The notes under the pieces: model-generated
Databases searched by the model: none
What the model was told of the DNA's origin: nothing
Seen by the model: only the letters and a program-made list of their open reading frames with translations
Program-made: the position numbers and the translations under genes
Source of the DNA: Okeania sp. KiyG1
GTDB lineage: Bacteria > Cyanobacteriota > Cyanobacteriia > Cyanobacteriales > Microcoleaceae
DNA length: 64,000 nt
Reading direction: 5' to 3'
NCBI RefSeq assembly: GCF_014132355.1
Contig: NZ_BLZO01000115.1
Coordinates: 18,584-82,583 of the forward strand
Part shown: piece by piece, positions 24,193 through 32,694 of the stretch
Numbering within the stretch: the stretch's first letter is position 1
How the letters are laid out: the number at the start of each line of letters is the position of its first letter

Positions 24193-26895
24193 CTAAATTC
24201 CCGATCGCCCTTCAGCTTCACCAAACAAAATAAAGTGTTCAAACCCAGTATTAAAAACACCATTTTCTACTGCTAAAGCTACAACCGGATTAGAAGCTAA
24301 ATAAAATCGTTCATCAAATTCAGTAGTTCTTTCATCGCGTCCTTCAAAAAAACCAACATTAATAAAATGATCGAACCCACTATTAAACACATTATTATCT
24401 ACTGCTTCTGCCACCCCTGGATTTTCAATTAAATAAGTAGTTTCATCAAATAAAAGACTGGGGTTGCGTCCTTGAAATTGACCTTGATTAATAAAGTGGT
24501 CTAAACCATTTGTAAACAAACCATTTTGCACAAATCTGGCTACATCAACGTTATTTTCTAAATAAAATTCTTCATCAAAATATATCTCTATTGGATTAAT
24601 TTGTTGTTCCGTCAAATACTGAATAAAATTCTGGAAAATTTCAGGTGGCGTAACATCTGAAACAATCTTAGCTACAAAAGCATTAGACTCTAAACCAAAA
24701 TTATTCAAAGCATCAATAACTGGAAAATCTATAGAATCAGAAAAACCAACTATATAAGTATTTTGAGCAGGGTCTATAACAATACCATTTCCAGATTCAT
24801 TCCCCACACCGCCAATAGTTGCAGAAAAATCTAAAAACAATCCACTACTAGAAACTTTACTCACAAAAGCATCATCGGGTAATCCTAAACCAACCCCTTC
24901 TTGAAACTCATTAATAATCGGAAAATTCACAGAAGCAGTGCTACCTGTCACATAAGCATTACCCAAATTATCCACAGCAATATCATTAGCAAATTCACTA
25001 TTATTTCCACCTAAAAAACTCGCATATCCCAAACTACCATTCCGATTAATTTTCATCACAATAGCATCACTACTACCGCCTCCAAAGAAATTTTTAAATC
25101 CACTCAAAGCAGGAAAGTCTCCCACAGGAGAAGTAGCAATATCTCCCTGAAGAATACGAGTTCCTGTTGTACCAGAAACATAAATATTTTCAGCTAAATC
25201 TATGGCAATACCACTACCTGAATCACCATCGCCCCGACCATAAAAAGTTGAGAAAAGTAAGTCGCTACCTTCTGGATTTAATTTAGTAATAAAAATATCG
25301 CTATCTCCCCCATAAAAATTTTGCAGTGGATTCTGGAGTGGGAAGTCAAAAGACCTAGTTGAACCTGTAATATAAGCATTACTATTATTATCAACTTCAA
25401 TATCAATTGCTGAATCAAAATCTATCCCACCTAATAAAGTAGAATATTCTAAAGTTTTGCCATTTCTGGATAATTTAGTTACAAAAGCATCTCGATTCAA
25501 ATTATTAGTAGTTTCGGTTTGAAAGGCATCTTCTGTAGTAGGAAAGTCGGCAAAACCAGGAATTGGGTCTGCCGGAAATGGGGAAAAACCACCCGTACTT
25601 CCTGTTACAAAAGCATTGCCATTATTATCCACAGCAATACCTCTACTAATATCTTCGTCTCGGCCACCAAGGTAAGTAGAATATTGTACGCTATTACCTA
25701 AACTAGAAAGTTTTGTCACAAAAGCATCGCCATTAAAACTACCTCCACCATAAGTAGTTTGCAAGGCATTAACTGTTAGGAAATCTAGGGAATTAGTATT
25801 ACCTGTAACGTAAACTCCGCCTGCTATATCTACAGCAATATCTGTGCCAAATTCATCATTACTTCCTCCAAAATAAGTAGACCAAAGAACAGTTCCATCT
25901 TGGTCGAGTTTAGTGACAAAAGCATCGTTATTAAATACTACTCCCCCACCATTAAAGTCTGATTGAATTGCATTTATTGTGGGAAAATCAACGGAAGTAG
26001 TATCTCCAGTTATATAAACATTTCCGGCAACATCTACAGCAATACCATTGCCACGATCAAAACCATTTCCGCCGATTAATGTGGAATATTCTACAGTGGG
26101 GTCGATAACTAATTCATAGTTTGGATTATATTCTCCAATGTCGAATCCTACTTGATTATTTTCGAGGAGTTCATAGGCAACTTCGACTTCAATTTGCTGA
26201 CCATTTATTTCTTGATAAGCAATTGGGGGTGCTTCAGTTAATTCTCCAAATTTAGTATCTATAGATAAAGTACCGTCAGCAAGAATATTAACTTCTTCTA
26301 TCCCACTGTAGTTAAGAATAATTTGAGAAGTGTCGATGTTGGGAGAAATAATAAAATCACTTTTTAGGTTGCCATCTACACCACTATATATTAGGTCGAT
26401 ACCTGGATATAAATTTTCATATTCAATAGCGGCATAAGTCGGAATATTTATATATGAATCGTATGAATTATCAGAGTTATTACCTTGGAAAAAATTGGCA
26501 ACTCCCGGCAGTTGATTTAAAGGTTTAATAATAGGTTCCGGATTAGCATTTTGGAAATTTAATTTCACTACATCTGAGGTAGTTTGACCTTCTATGTCTT
26601 GAGCGGCAGCAAAGATAATTTCATCTGGGGCAAATAATAAATCATAGTTATTTGCTTTTGCTAAATATTCAACTTCAGTGTTGTTAATTTGTCCGGCATT
26701 TTCAATAAAACTAATGTCTGTCAGAGGGTCATTATTGATGGATAAATCAGTCGGAGGTGTTTCAAGTTTTTGTACTTCTAGTTCTGGGATAAATGTTTCC
26801 GAACTAGAGACAATATTTTGATTGTTAATTTGATGATCTTCCGGAAGATTAGTTAAAGGTAATGCTGCTAATTGATTCTCTGATAAATCTATCAT
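24193..26895 (-). CDS. SBBP-repeat beta-propeller protein with C-terminal FDExxYL repeats
   Basis: A 900-residue protein without a classical signal peptide. Residues about 60-260 match the domain that precedes SBBP repeats (FIENAGQINNTEVEYLAKAN, then YENLYPGIDLIYSG). Residues about 265-750 hold eight or so SBBP repeats (STYLGG...GIAVDxxGNAYVTGxT..DFP), which build a beta-propeller. The last 135 residues are three repeats of about 45 residues: FDEEFYLENNVDVARFV..G.F..G.DHF...G..QGR, a module I associate with secreted cyanobacterial proteins. Probable extracellular or surface role, unproven. Its ATG overlaps the stop codon of a hydrolase fossil (TAATG, 26892-26896). Confidence 0.85.
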   Translation of the reverse strand: MIDLSENQLAALPLTNLPEDHQINNQNIVSSSETFIPELEVQKLETPPTDLSINNDPLTDISFIENAGQINNTEVEYLAKANNYDLLFAPDEIIFAAAQDIEGQTTSDVVKLNFQNANPEPIIKPLNQLPGVANFFQGNNSDNSYDSYINIPTYAAIEYENLYPGIDLIYSGVDGNLKSDFIISPNIDTSQIILNYSGIEEVNILADGTLSIDTKFGELTEAPPIAYQEINGQQIEVEVAYELLENNQVGFDIGEYNPNYELVIDPTVEYSTLIGGNGFDRGNGIAVDVAGNVYITGDTTSVDFPTINAIQSDFNGGGVVFNNDAFVTKLDQDGTVLWSTYFGGSNDEFGTDIAVDIAGGVYVTGNTNSLDFLTVNALQTTYGGGSFNGDAFVTKLSSLGNSVQYSTYLGGRDEDISRGIAVDNNGNAFVTGSTGGFSPFPADPIPGFADFPTTEDAFQTETTNNLNRDAFVTKLSRNGKTLEYSTLLGGIDFDSAIDIEVDNNSNAYITGSTRSFDFPLQNPLQNFYGGDSDIFITKLNPEGSDLLFSTFYGRGDGDSGSGIAIDLAENIYVSGTTGTRILQGDIATSPVGDFPALSGFKNFFGGGSSDAIVMKINRNGSLGYASFLGGNNSEFANDIAVDNLGNAYVTGSTASVNFPIINEFQEGVGLGLPDDAFVSKVSSSGLFLDFSATIGGVGNESGNGIVIDPAQNTYIVGFSDSIDFPVIDALNNFGLESNAFVAKIVSDVTPPEIFQNFIQYLTEQQINPIEIYFDEEFYLENNVDVARFVQNGLFTNGLDHFINQGQFQGRNPSLLFDETTYLIENPGVAEAVDNNVFNSGFDHFINVGFFEGRDERTTEFDERFYLASNPVVALAVENGVFNTGFEHFILFGEAEGRSGI

Positions 26896-26960
26896 TAATT
26901 TTCTCTAATAAAATCAAGAACAAGATGAGCAGTAACTTGTAATTTTTCCAAGTGTGAAAA
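26893..26960 (-). pseudogene. C-terminal fossil of an alpha/beta hydrolase gene
   Basis: The minus strand reads FSHLEKLQVTAHLVLDFIRE followed by N and stop, closely matching the last residues of the hydrolase at 29743-30639 (VPHLEKAEVTANYILDFIRE). DNA is also similar over about 65 bp. The rest of the gene is absent. Its stop overlaps the start of the SBBP gene. Confidence 0.7.
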
Positions 26961-27010
26961 AAGTCTATTTAGGCTAAAACTTATTAAATAGCTATTTTTT
27001 GTATGTTGTT

Positions 27011-27988
27011 TTAGTGTTTTTTTCTTTTATAAGAAACTGTTTCCTCCTGCCATTTTTCTATTGTCGGCATATATAACCAATGATTTAATTTTTCTGCTGC
27101 TACATAACCTTTTAATTCTGGGTCTGGCCAAATATGAAGCTTATCTAAACATCCAATACTTTTAGCTGCTTCTTCCACCTCTTCCCACTGCTTAATAAAA
27201 TTTTCTGCCCACGATTTTTTAGTCATAATTGAACGAGCAAATTCTAAACCTGCCGCTATCATACGTTTACCATTACTTCCACGAGCATTAATAGGTTCCC
27301 AAAATATTACTTCTGGGTCAATTTTCATAATTTGTTCTAAATTTATTTTAAAATCATCTAATGTCATTATCGGAGGAGTGGGAGCCATAGCTACATACAA
27401 TCTGCATCCTGCTTGATGACCTTTTTGTAGAGCTTCATAACGTTTAGAAGGCGGGGGTGCTTGTGGTTCAATTTTGAGACTAAGTTCATCATTTAAAAAT
27501 GGTAAACTCATGCCAACTGTAATATTAGACTGATTAAGAATATCTAAATCATTTACCCATAAAGGACTACGAGTTAAAATTCTTACTCTTCTCTCATTTT
27601 TAGATAATATTTCGACAGTTTGACGAGTAATTTTTGCTGTTTGAGAATTTTGATATGGGTCGGTTCCAGAACATAATAAAACGACTCCTTTACCTTCTGG
27701 TGTTTCGCGCCATTTTTTCTTACGATTTAACTTTTCTTCTAATTGCTGAGGTATATTTTCTCGAACTAATAAATATTTTCCCCAATCCATCTGAGGATTA
27801 CTAATTCCTTTTTCTTGTAGTTCCTTTTGCTTTGTTCTAATTGCCGGAGTTGAAGGTACATAACAAAATGTACATCCATGAAGACAACCAGATGCTATAT
27901 TAATGACATAATCACATAAACCTTTCTTTTTGAGGGCACTTTCTTGAAGGGGATTAACAATTTTTTCTGAGCCTTTAATAATAGACAT
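27011..27988 (-). CDS. Radical SAM protein of the SPL/DUF5131-neighbour type, paired with TcmP
   Basis: A 325-residue protein with the radical SAM iron-sulfur motif CLHGCTFC (CxxxCxxC) near residue 33 and the flanking YVINIASG. Further motifs fit spore-photoproduct-lyase-like radical SAM proteins: LLCSGTDPYQ, RILTRSPLW, VGMSLPF and FWEPINARGSNGKRM. It should bind a 4Fe-4S cluster and cleave S-adenosylmethionine; the substrate is unknown. Start: the ATG at 27988 has GGGAG ten bases upstream; a TTG at 28003 is less likely. It follows the tcmP gene on the same strand with a 122-bp gap, so the two may be co-expressed. Confidence 0.8.
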   Translation of the reverse strand: MSIIKGSEKIVNPLQESALKKKGLCDYVINIASGCLHGCTFCYVPSTPAIRTKQKELQEKGISNPQMDWGKYLLVRENIPQQLEEKLNRKKKWRETPEGKGVVLLCSGTDPYQNSQTAKITRQTVEILSKNERRVRILTRSPLWVNDLDILNQSNITVGMSLPFLNDELSLKIEPQAPPPSKRYEALQKGHQAGCRLYVAMAPTPPIMTLDDFKINLEQIMKIDPEVIFWEPINARGSNGKRMIAAGLEFARSIMTKKSWAENFIKQWEEVEEAAKSIGCLDKLHIWPDPELKGYVAAEKLNHWLYMPTIEKWQEETVSYKRKKH

Positions 27989-28110
27989 AGCCAACACTCC
28001 CAAGTAATTTGTATCATATATTTTGGTGTTTGTAGTCTTTTATTTTACTTATTCATAATAGTTTTCTAGTACTTAAAATAAATAAAGCTGTTTATGACCT
28101 GTATATCTAA

Positions 28111-29367
28111 TTATATCTTTTTTTGTAATTTTTTCACATCTCTTTCTCTTACTATTTTATCATTTCTTATGATTTCTATTTCTTTATCTTGTAATAATCT
28201 GTTTATTAATAAGTCTTCAAAGTGATCTTTAGTTGCAGGATGTTTCTCCATATAATCATTCCAGATTTGACATAAGGTTGCTTCATAACCATTTCTAATA
28301 TTTTTACCTAAGTCTTTGTCTAAAATATCTATACAAGATTCGTGATTCTCTAGAGAGTCTTCTATGTAAAAATCTAGCTTTTGATTTTGCTCATAATAGT
28401 CAATAGTTTTTAATCCAAAACCATAAACCTCAAACTCAAAGAAATGATATAAATTATTGTGCTTCCACAAAGCATCTCTCATTACTTGTAAAGCAGTTAT
28501 ATTCTGAGAAAAGTGCATTAAGTAATATAAAACAACTGTAAAACCTTTAGGTATCAGAGAAAATGTATGTGCGTATTTAGCATTTCCTTTATCCCTAAAT
28601 AACCTGAGAGATTCATTCCTGAAATAGCGCTGCTCACTAACTCTATCAAGTAATTTTAAATTTTCTAATTCATAATACCCACTTGCTTCTAGAATTTTAT
28701 TAAAATTGACCGTATCAACACCATTTTTGCCGATGACAAATCTTTTTAAATCTCTAATCATATAGGTATAGAGAATTTCTGAACCCTTGAGAGTATTTAT
28801 GCGCCTGATACTATTCATTGATACATGGCTCCATCCAAAAGGATCGATTAAAAAGAAAGAATGACCTTTACGATTTTCAGCTATACTTATGCAATAAGAA
28901 ACTATATTTTCAAAATCTCTACAAATAAATTCACACTGCTCTATTAAACTACCAAAATCTCCAGAAATTTCATGCTGTTGTTCATTTGCTAATTCTTCTA
29001 GACCTGCTTCTAACATAGAATAATTTTTCAAACAGTCTATATGATTTTTATCGTTATCTATAAAAATATATTTAATATTGAGCGGATACTTGCGTTTACA
29101 TTTTTTATAAGCTGAACGAACAGCTTTAATAATTCTAATAGGAGAACCTTCCCACTGTCTTGAAGACTCTTGGTCATCATACATACCACCACCACAAAAC
29201 CCATCTATGAAAGTAAAAGTTTTTTCTCCTTGTCTTGCTTTCTGATAGAGAGTTATAATCAGATTTTCTATATACTCTTCAATAATTTGATGCTTGGCTT
29301 TAGTATGAGGGTCTATTATAGGAAGCTCACTACCATCAGCACCCCATTTTGCTTTCGAGTTACTCAT
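28111..29367 (-). CDS. tcmP: Three-Cys-motif partner protein TcmP
   Basis: A 418-residue protein whose N-terminus KWGADGSELPIIDPHTKAKH and following FTFIDGFCGGGMYDD match the TcmP family. The FIDGFCGGG segment resembles a Rossmann nucleotide (SAM) binding loop, YIFIDNDKNH its acidic second strand, and FFLIDPFGW a methyltransferase-like catalytic loop. TcmP is defined by its regular neighbourhood with Cys-motif proteins; its biochemical role is unknown. Here the partner is the radical SAM gene directly downstream. GGAG lies about ten bases before the ATG. The AT-rich, Ile/Lys-rich composition differs from the metabolic genes nearby and may reflect transfer. Confidence 0.85.
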   Translation of the reverse strand: MSNSKAKWGADGSELPIIDPHTKAKHQIIEEYIENLIITLYQKARQGEKTFTFIDGFCGGGMYDDQESSRQWEGSPIRIIKAVRSAYKKCKRKYPLNIKYIFIDNDKNHIDCLKNYSMLEAGLEELANEQQHEISGDFGSLIEQCEFICRDFENIVSYCISIAENRKGHSFFLIDPFGWSHVSMNSIRRINTLKGSEILYTYMIRDLKRFVIGKNGVDTVNFNKILEASGYYELENLKLLDRVSEQRYFRNESLRLFRDKGNAKYAHTFSLIPKGFTVVLYYLMHFSQNITALQVMRDALWKHNNLYHFFEFEVYGFGLKTIDYYEQNQKLDFYIEDSLENHESCIDILDKDLGKNIRNGYEATLCQIWNDYMEKHPATKDHFEDLLINRLLQDKEIEIIRNDKIVRERDVKKLQKKI

Positions 29368-29470
29368 TATTGCTTTTCTCCAGAAATAAAATTACTATTA
29401 GGAAAGTAATATAAGTATTGTGCTTATATACGCTAGGATATTCAAATTATTCTATCAATTTTATACAACA

Positions 29471-29713
29471 ATGAAAATTGCTACTAAACTAACTCAAGAA
29501 CAGGCGCAAAAACTTGTCTTTATCCAGGAAAAAACTAAACAAAGCACAGATTAAATTTTATTATCTGCTCTAGAGTATTACTATCAACAACTTTTGAATA
29601 CTTCTGAAAACCACCTGGAAAAATTTAGTCAACTTGACTTTATTAGTTGTATTGAAGCTGAACCAAATTTTGCTGAAAACTGTGAATCAATTTTGATAAA
29701 AAGTAATAGCTAA
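29471..29713 (+). pseudogene. Orphan ribbon-helix-helix antitoxin with nonsense codon
   Basis: The frame from ATG 29471 reads MKIATKLTQEQAQKLVFIQE, then KTKQSTD, a TAA at 29552-29554, then ILLSALEYYYQQLLNTSENH and onward to a TAA at 29711-29713. Across the stop the pattern matches a small RHH (CopG/ParD-like) antitoxin. One substitution (GAA to TAA) would explain the break. No toxin gene (PIN, RelE or similar) is next to it. It is probably a dead remnant of a toxin-antitoxin pair. Confidence 0.65.
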
Positions 29714-29742
29714 TCAAGAATAATTATTTAAAAAATCTATTA

Positions 29743-30639
29743 TTAATTTTCTCTAATAAAATCAAGAATATAATTAGCAGTAACTTCTGCTTTTTCCAAG
29801 TGAGGAACATGACCACAATTAGGAATCCAAATCAGTTGAGAATTAGCGATCGCTCCCTCTAATTTACCAGCATCACCAATACCCAAAATCTGGTCATTTT
29901 CTCCCCACAAAATCAATGTTTGCTGTTGCAGAGAAGGCAATTTATTTTTGAAATTACCATAGCCACCACTTTTAGTAAAAGAAATTAAAGCTTGACTCCA
30001 ACCAGGCATTTCTAGATGCAATCTGGCACAAATATTAGCATCTAAAGTAGCAAAACTTTTATCAAAATAAGCACTACGACTAATACTTGCTCGAACCTGA
30101 GGGCGACGCAAAAATTCTGTGGCGAAATAGTCAAGTGGAGGAAAAATAAACTTACTAATAATTGGATTATTTTGCATTCCAGCACTATCAATTAATACCA
30201 ATTTTTTCACAACTTCTGGATAAGTCAGAGTAAAATCAATAGCAGCAGCACCACCCATAGAAGCACCTATTAAAATAACAGGTTGATTAATCCAACTTTT
30301 CCAAAAATAATAAAGATGAGTAGCGATCGCCTGTGGATTAATTTTTAAATTCGGCAATCTATCTGTAAAACCAAACCCCAATAAATCAACAGCAAAAGTT
30401 TGATTTTGGGCAGCAAGTAATGGCAAAAGGCGACGATATTCAAAAATAGAACTATCAAAACCATGTAGTAATAAAATCGGGGTATTATCTTCACCTTGAG
30501 AGACAAAACTTGTATTAATTGTTTGAGAAGTCAGAGGAGTATAAATTGATTGATACTGAATATTTTGAGCAAAAGAAATAGATGTAGATTCAGTTAGACT
30601 TTCAGTTAATTTTGGTAGAAAATCAGGATACATTGGCAT
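29743..30639 (-). CDS. Alpha/beta hydrolase
   Basis: A 298-residue alpha/beta-hydrolase. It has the oxyanion segment LLLHGFDSSIFEYRRLLPLL near residue 78, the nucleophile elbow LIGASMGGAAA (GxSxG, Ser near 138), an Asp region ILWGENDQILG and the His region NCGHVPHLEKAE near residue 278. All three members of a Ser-Asp-His triad are therefore visible. The substrate is not predictable. There is no signal peptide. A fossil of the C-terminus of a close relative lies at 26893-26960. Confidence 0.88.
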   Translation of the reverse strand: MPMYPDFLPKLTESLTESTSISFAQNIQYQSIYTPLTSQTINTSFVSQGEDNTPILLLHGFDSSIFEYRRLLPLLAAQNQTFAVDLLGFGFTDRLPNLKINPQAIATHLYYFWKSWINQPVILIGASMGGAAAIDFTLTYPEVVKKLVLIDSAGMQNNPIISKFIFPPLDYFATEFLRRPQVRASISRSAYFDKSFATLDANICARLHLEMPGWSQALISFTKSGGYGNFKNKLPSLQQQTLILWGENDQILGIGDAGKLEGAIANSQLIWIPNCGHVPHLEKAEVTANYILDFIREN

Positions 30640-30708
30640 TAAACAATTAATAATTAATAATTAATAATTAACAATTACCTCTCCTTTAAAGGAGAGTCTT
30701 TAAACCTT
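30640..30708. repeat. AT-rich repeats and CTCTCC hairpin
   Basis: TTAATAA units (30646-30672) precede the palindrome CTCTCCTTTAAAGGAGAG (30679-30696). A related but larger inverted pair lies at 45341-45412. It sits upstream of the hydrolase gene. Confidence 0.6.
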
Positions 30709-30823
30709 ACAGGACTTACGCAAGATACCAATTTATACGCCACCTGTAGGGGCGGTTCGCGTTTGCGGAGCATTCCGTGAGGAAACCGCCCCTACTAGAT
30801 ATGGTGGTTCTGCGTAAGTCCTG
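30709..30823. repeat. MITE-like element, ACAGGACTTACGCA family, copy 2
   Basis: Ends ACAGGACTTACGCA and TGCGTAAGTCCTG. It contains a nested palindromic block from GTAGGGGCGGTTCGCG to GGAAACCGCCCCTAC. About 115 bp. Confidence 0.85.
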
Positions 30824-30889
30824 CCTTAATTATTCGGTAAAGGAGGGAAAGCAAGGTTAAATATTAGCAAACACAAGGATATAGTGTAT

Positions 30890-31268
30890 ATAGCGTTTCT
30901 CAAATTGGTGAGATACAGTTTTAGATCCCCCCTAACCCCCCTTAGTAAGCTATCCCTTATAAGGAACTCCTGAAACCCTTGTGGGAGGGTGGAGAAGAGG
31001 GGGAGGAGGGGGAGGAGAGGGAGGAAAAATTCTGTCTACAGTTATCAAAAAAATGTGTTTTTCAACACACTTTTCTCCCAAAAAAGCCTTTAGAGGCTTG
31101 CCCATAACTTGTCTATAATGTCTACGTTTTATGTTAAGAAAGATGTTTATAAAGCATAGCTTAGTAAGGGGGGAACCGCTTAAAAAGGGGGGAGGTTTCA
31201 AAGTCCCCCTTTTTAAGGGGGATTTAGGGGGATTGTAAATTTACCTCATCTTTATGAGAAATGCTACT
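30890..31268. repeat. MITE-like element with AGCRTTTCTCA ends
   Basis: The left end AGCGTTTCTCAAATTGGTGAG and the right end CTCATCTTTATGAGAAATGCT are inverted relatives. The inside carries GGGGGA/TCCCCC-rich repeats (CCCCCTTTTTAAGGGGGATT and mirror) and purine tracts. About 380 bp; the open frame on the minus strand is low-complexity and not a gene. Confidence 0.6.
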
Positions 31269-31282
31269 ATGAGCTACAAATA

Positions 31283-31595
31283 TTAACAATTAAATGCCTG
31301 TAGTGCGGGCATCTTGCCCGCTATAGCATCTTGCCCGCGATGGGTGTACTTCACCAAAGTGGAATCTGCTGTATACAGGACTTATGCATGAAGTACGAAA
31401 GACTAGGATTTGAGATTGCTTCTCTATCGGTAGCAATGCCAAAAATACTTTACAGGCAATTCATTAATAGTTGATAGCTGAATGCTTATCTAAGACTAGG
31501 AGCTGAGATTGCTTTCCTATCGATTGTAATGACGAAAATACATTAAAGGCAATTAATTAATAGAGCTGATAGCTGACCGCTGATAGCTGATAGCT
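31283..31595. repeat. Palindromes and a direct repeat upstream of the hydrolase cluster
   Basis: TGCGGGCATCTTGCCCGC (31305-31322) with a partial second CATCTTGCCCGC, then an element end TGTACTTCACCAAAGTGG to CTGCTGTATA (half of the 32239-32347 family). From 31403 to about 31590 two roughly 90-bp direct repeats share ACTAGGA..TGAGATTGCTT and GCAATT.ATTAATAG. No gene is seen. Confidence 0.55.
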
Positions 31596-31602
31596 AATTA
31601 AA

Positions 31603-32181
31603 CTAATTACTCAACTCAATATTTACCTCATTAACAATTCTACGTTTAAGTTCAACAGACTCAGAGCGGGGTAATAAATCAAAAACTTCTCGAAAAGCAT
31701 CATCTACTTTTTCAAACGCAACTTGACCTTTAGCATTTAAAGCAACTTTTCCTTCTTGGTCAATTAAAACAGTTTGAGGTACAAATCCTTCGTAATAATA
31801 AGCTGATTTTGTAGAATCATCAGTTATAGGAGTAACAATAGCATCCACATTAACAGGAATAAAACTTGCTGCACGACCATAGAATGCTTGAAGTTGAGAA
31901 ACTACAGTCGAAAATTGTTTACAATCTTTACTATCATCTAGAAAAAAGACTAATAGGGCAGGTTTAGAACTTTTGAGAGATTCGTTTAATGTTACTCTAG
32001 CAGGTACAAGAGAACCATTACCCGCATAAAGGGCAAAAATATTACCATCAAATCTATCATCATTTAGACTTGCTAAAGCAGTGGGAGTAGCTATTAGCAG
32101 TAATAAAAATATTGCTAATAAAAAACTCAATAAAGTAGAGAGAATCTTTTGCCATGAAAATTGTTGTATTGGATTTAGCAT
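31603..32181 (-). CDS. Thioredoxin-like thylakoid protein (PSI accumulation factor family)
   Basis: A 192-residue protein with a membrane-targeting N-terminus (hydrophobic residues 12-36, ending near ALA) and then a conserved sequence LNDDRFDGNIFALYAGNGSL. A thioredoxin-like fold follows: PALLVFFLDDSKDCKQFSTV, then FIPVNVDAI, then YYYEGFVPQTVLIDQEGKV. The usual CxxC is not complete: only one Cys (DCKQF) is visible, so classical disulfide exchange is doubtful. I recognise this as the family annotated as a thylakoid membrane photosystem I accumulation factor; this is from memory. It would act on the lumenal or thylakoid-membrane side. Confidence 0.75.
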   Translation of the reverse strand: MLNPIQQFSWQKILSTLLSFLLAIFLLLLIATPTALASLNDDRFDGNIFALYAGNGSLVPARVTLNESLKSSKPALLVFFLDDSKDCKQFSTVVSQLQAFYGRAASFIPVNVDAIVTPITDDSTKSAYYYEGFVPQTVLIDQEGKVALNAKGQVAFEKVDDAFREVFDLLPRSESVELKRRIVNEVNIELSN

Positions 32182-32238
32182 AATTTAAAAAGGTTGTAGA
32201 TTTTAAGTTTAATTAATTGGGAGTTACGCACTGACAAC

Positions 32239-32347
32239 ATACAGCAGATTTCGGGTAAATGGTGTACAAGGTGAATGATGAAAATATTGCAGTGCGGGCA
32301 TCTTGCCCGCGATGAGTGTACCTCATAACAACGGAAAGTGCTGTATA
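32239..32347. repeat. MITE-like element with TACAGCA...GTAC ends, copy 2
   Basis: The left arm ATACAGCAGATTTCGGG with GGTGTAC is mirrored by GTGTACCTCATAACAACGG and AAGTGCTGTATAT. The centre is the palindrome TGCGGGCATCTTGCCCGC. About 109 bp. Confidence 0.75.
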
Positions 32348-32388
32348 TAGGGTTTCGCTCAGTTACGCTAACACTAACACACCCTACT

Positions 32389-32690
32389 GGACTGACACAG
32401 CTAATTTAGTGCAATAGATTATTGGTGCGGGGGCGGGTTTACCAGGTCGTGGGTAAAACCATTAACTTAACGCGGAACCCGCCCCTACTGGACTGACACA
32501 GCTAATTTTATGCAATTAGATTATTGGTGCGGGGGCGGGTTTACCAGGTCGTGGGTAAAACCATTAACTTAACGCGGAACCCGCCCCTACTGGACTGACA
32601 CAGCATTAGATTATTGGTGCGGGGGCGGGTTTACAAGGTCGTGGGTAAAACCGTTAACTTAAGGCGGAACCCGCCCCTACAGACGCTTGA
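32389..32690. repeat. 101-bp tandem repeat, three units
   Basis: GGACTGACACAG recurs at 32389, 32490 and 32592. Each unit contains TTATTGGTGCGGGGGCGGG and, inverted, GGAACCCGCCCCTAC, flanking GTCGTGGGTAAAACC. The third unit is slightly shortened (GCTAATTTTATGCA lost) and ends just before the stop codon of the WD40 gene. Confidence 0.9.
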
Positions 32691-32694
32691 CCCC

